From: Bacillota bacterium
GTDB lineage: Bacteria; Bacillota; SHA-98; Ch115; JABLXJ01
Direction: 5' to 3'
Assembly: GCA_013178125.1 (NCBI GenBank)
Contig: JABLXJ010000010.1
Span: 62,001-126,000 of the forward strand
Length of the DNA stretch: 64,000 bases
Shown: positions 62,926-64,000 of the stretch, piece after piece
Numbering within the stretch: the first letter of the stretch is position 1
Layout of the letters: each line of letters opens with the position of its first letter
Translations under genes and position numbers: made by a program
Notes under the pieces: generated by a model
The model's database searches: none
Seen by the model: only the letters and a program-made list of their open reading frames with translations
Told to the model about the DNA's origin: nothing

Positions 62926-62971
62926 CTCTCATCGCTACTGAGCACAAATACGGGAATTAGGAGGAAGTGCA

Positions 62972-64000
62972 ATGGTAAATCGTGTAAATGCTATGGTTAC
63001 CAAGAAGCCGGGATTGATCGAGCTACAAGAGTTCCCTTATCCCAGAGTCGCCAGCGATGGCATAATTGTCAAAACAACAATGGTAGGAGTATGTGGGACT
63101 GATCCCCATATATACCGGGGCAAGATGGAATGTGATTTTCCAGTTATTCAAGGGCATGAATGCATTGGCGTTGTTGAGGAAATTGGAGAAAATGCACATG
63201 AAGCAATGGTAGTGGTCGGAGGCCCCTTAAGGAAAGGAGATCGTGTGACTTGGTTCCCTGGAATAAAGTGTGGAAGATGTTGGACGTGTATGTTCCTGCC
63301 TTCAAACAACCATTACCTTTGCGCTAATCCAAAGATGAAGTTTGGCCTTGGAACAACTTGCGAAAAACCTCCGCATCTCTTTGGTGGATTCTCAGAATAC
63401 GTTTATCTCATTCCAGGGACTTGGGTGTACAAAATTCCGGATGAATTGACTGATGAGGAAGCGGTACTTATTGATATCCTGAATGTGCCGAGATTGGAAA
63501 AAGCACAAGCTCCAGCTGTGGCCGTAAATGAGGGATTTAATACGCTTGATACTGTAGCCATTCAAGGTGCGGGCCCGATTGGTATTGCTACGGCGATTCG
63601 CTCCAAGCTTCTTGGTGCTGGCAAGGTGATTATGCTTGGCGCACCTAGAACCCGTCTTGATCTCGCTAGGAGATTTGGAGTGGATCATATTATCGATATC
63701 AATGAAGTAAGAGATCCAAATGAACGGGTGAAAGCTGTACTAGAACTTACCAACGGTCTGGGCGCGGATGTGGTAGTCGAGGCGAGCGGTAATCCCTCGG
63801 CTATCAAGGAGGGATTGGAAATGGTTCGGGTAGGGGGCGTCTATTACGAACTTGGATGCACAACGGATACCGGAACCGTGGAAATAAATCCATTTAGACA
63901 TTTATGTGCAAAAGACATCAACCTTTTCGGACAGTGGGGTACCCCTCCTCAAGAATATTATACGGCTATAAAGATACTGCAAAAGTATAAGCATACTTAT
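62972..64000 (+). CDS. Zinc-dependent alcohol/sorbitol-type dehydrogenase (partial, 3' end outside window)
   Basis: Medium-chain dehydrogenase, 343 residues present. Catalytic zinc: GVCGTDPHIYRGKMECDFPV with Cys near 41, and IQGHECIGVVEEIG with His/Glu near 63. The structural zinc loop has four Cys in GIKCGRCWTCMFLPS and HYLC (residues ~100-118). The NAD fold has VAIQGAGPIGIATAIRSKLL near 195 and GADVVVEASGNPSAIKEGLE. It fits a polyol, threonine or sugar dehydrogenase. AGGAGG about seven bases before ATG 62972 fixes the start. It probably starts the oxidation pathway of this operon (inference). Confidence 0.94.
   Translation, partial: MVNRVNAMVTKKPGLIELQEFPYPRVASDGIIVKTTMVGVCGTDPHIYRGKMECDFPVIQGHECIGVVEEIGENAHEAMVVVGGPLRKGDRVTWFPGIKCGRCWTCMFLPSNNHYLCANPKMKFGLGTTCEKPPHLFGGFSEYVYLIPGTWVYKIPDELTDEEAVLIDILNVPRLEKAQAPAVAVNEGFNTLDTVAIQGAGPIGIATAIRSKLLGAGKVIMLGAPRTRLDLARRFGVDHIIDINEVRDPNERVKAVLELTNGLGADVVVEASGNPSAIKEGLEMVRVGGVYYELGCTTDTGTVEINPFRHLCAKDINLFGQWGTPPQEYYTAIKILQKYKHTY

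Noticed and set aside
62702-62941. 79-codon plus-strand frame after the second permease
   Set aside because: It overlaps the permease end, lacks a ribosome site and has no family; a neighbouring frame with dehydrogenase-like sequence explains the stretch better.

Overview
The window reads as a moderately GC-rich (GC-rich codon ends through the first ~51 kb) bacterial chromosome. Its mix of features suggests a diderm member of the Firmicutes, such as a Limnochordia or Hydrogenisporia-like lineage. On one side it has a bacterial V/A-type ATPase operon, a YerC/TrpR-like regulator and the short HisG + HisZ system. On the other it has flagellar P-ring and L-ring genes (flgI, flgH, flgA), which only make sense with an outer membrane. 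The lineage is inference; no rRNA or tRNA gene was seen.

Layout. 1-453: start of an OmpR-type response regulator, reading out of the window. 726-10038: nine-gene V-type ATPase operon (G/H-C-I-K-F-E-A-B-D) with a UspA gene overlapping its end. 10227-15571: glycerate kinase, a tryptophan-rich hypothetical protein, murD, folD and ribokinase. 15718-18929 (minus): a P-loop/DRTGG protein and a fused ADP-forming acyl-CoA synthetase, probably an ATP-yielding acid-forming pair. 18995-19607 (minus): an orphan MntA-type nucleotidyltransferase next to a decayed HepT toxin. 20164-34190: flagellar block flgF, flgG, flgA, flgH, flgI, flgJ, flgM, flgN, flgK, flgL, an HD-GYP gene, fliS, flaG, fliD and two FlgN/FliT-like chaperones. 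34655-37460: sigma-54 activator and soluble histidine kinase. 37488-49841: yerC, hisZGDBHAF-IE, a class V aminotransferase, serA and a DUF1015 gene. 50243-51859: beta-CASP nuclease. 51944-53168: accessory patch with a ParE/Phd toxin-antitoxin pair, a transposase relic and a 32-bp tandem repeat array. 53330-64000: more AT-rich sugar or sugar-acid operon (GntR, aldehyde dehydrogenase, cupin, FGGY kinase, 2-hydroxyacid dehydrogenase, KDPG-type aldolase, ABC binding protein and two permeases, a zinc alcohol dehydrogenase cut by the window end).

Regulation. The flagellar block carries a readable hierarchy. A near-consensus sigma-54 promoter (TGGTAC-N5-TTGCT) lies ahead of flgF with an 18-bp direct repeat just downstream. 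An exact sigma-28 promoter (TAAA-N15-GCCGATAA) precedes flgM and a near-exact one precedes fliS. A sigma-54 activator/kinase pair follows the block. FlgM should hold sigma-28 until the hook is built.

Most unusual sequence. A family of small non-coding elements occurs three times (23896-24090, 28165-28237, 49889-50149). They have TAAGTG...CACTTA ends and, in the two full copies, a core that folds as a long stem bearing two hairpins. Two copies sit exactly on the stop codons of flgH and flgK, so that the TA of the element edge is the TA of the TAA stop. The 32-bp x 8 array ahead of the sugar operon is a second undescribed structure. Start codons were chosen by Shine-Dalgarno spacing and family N-termini, and several are stated as uncertain.
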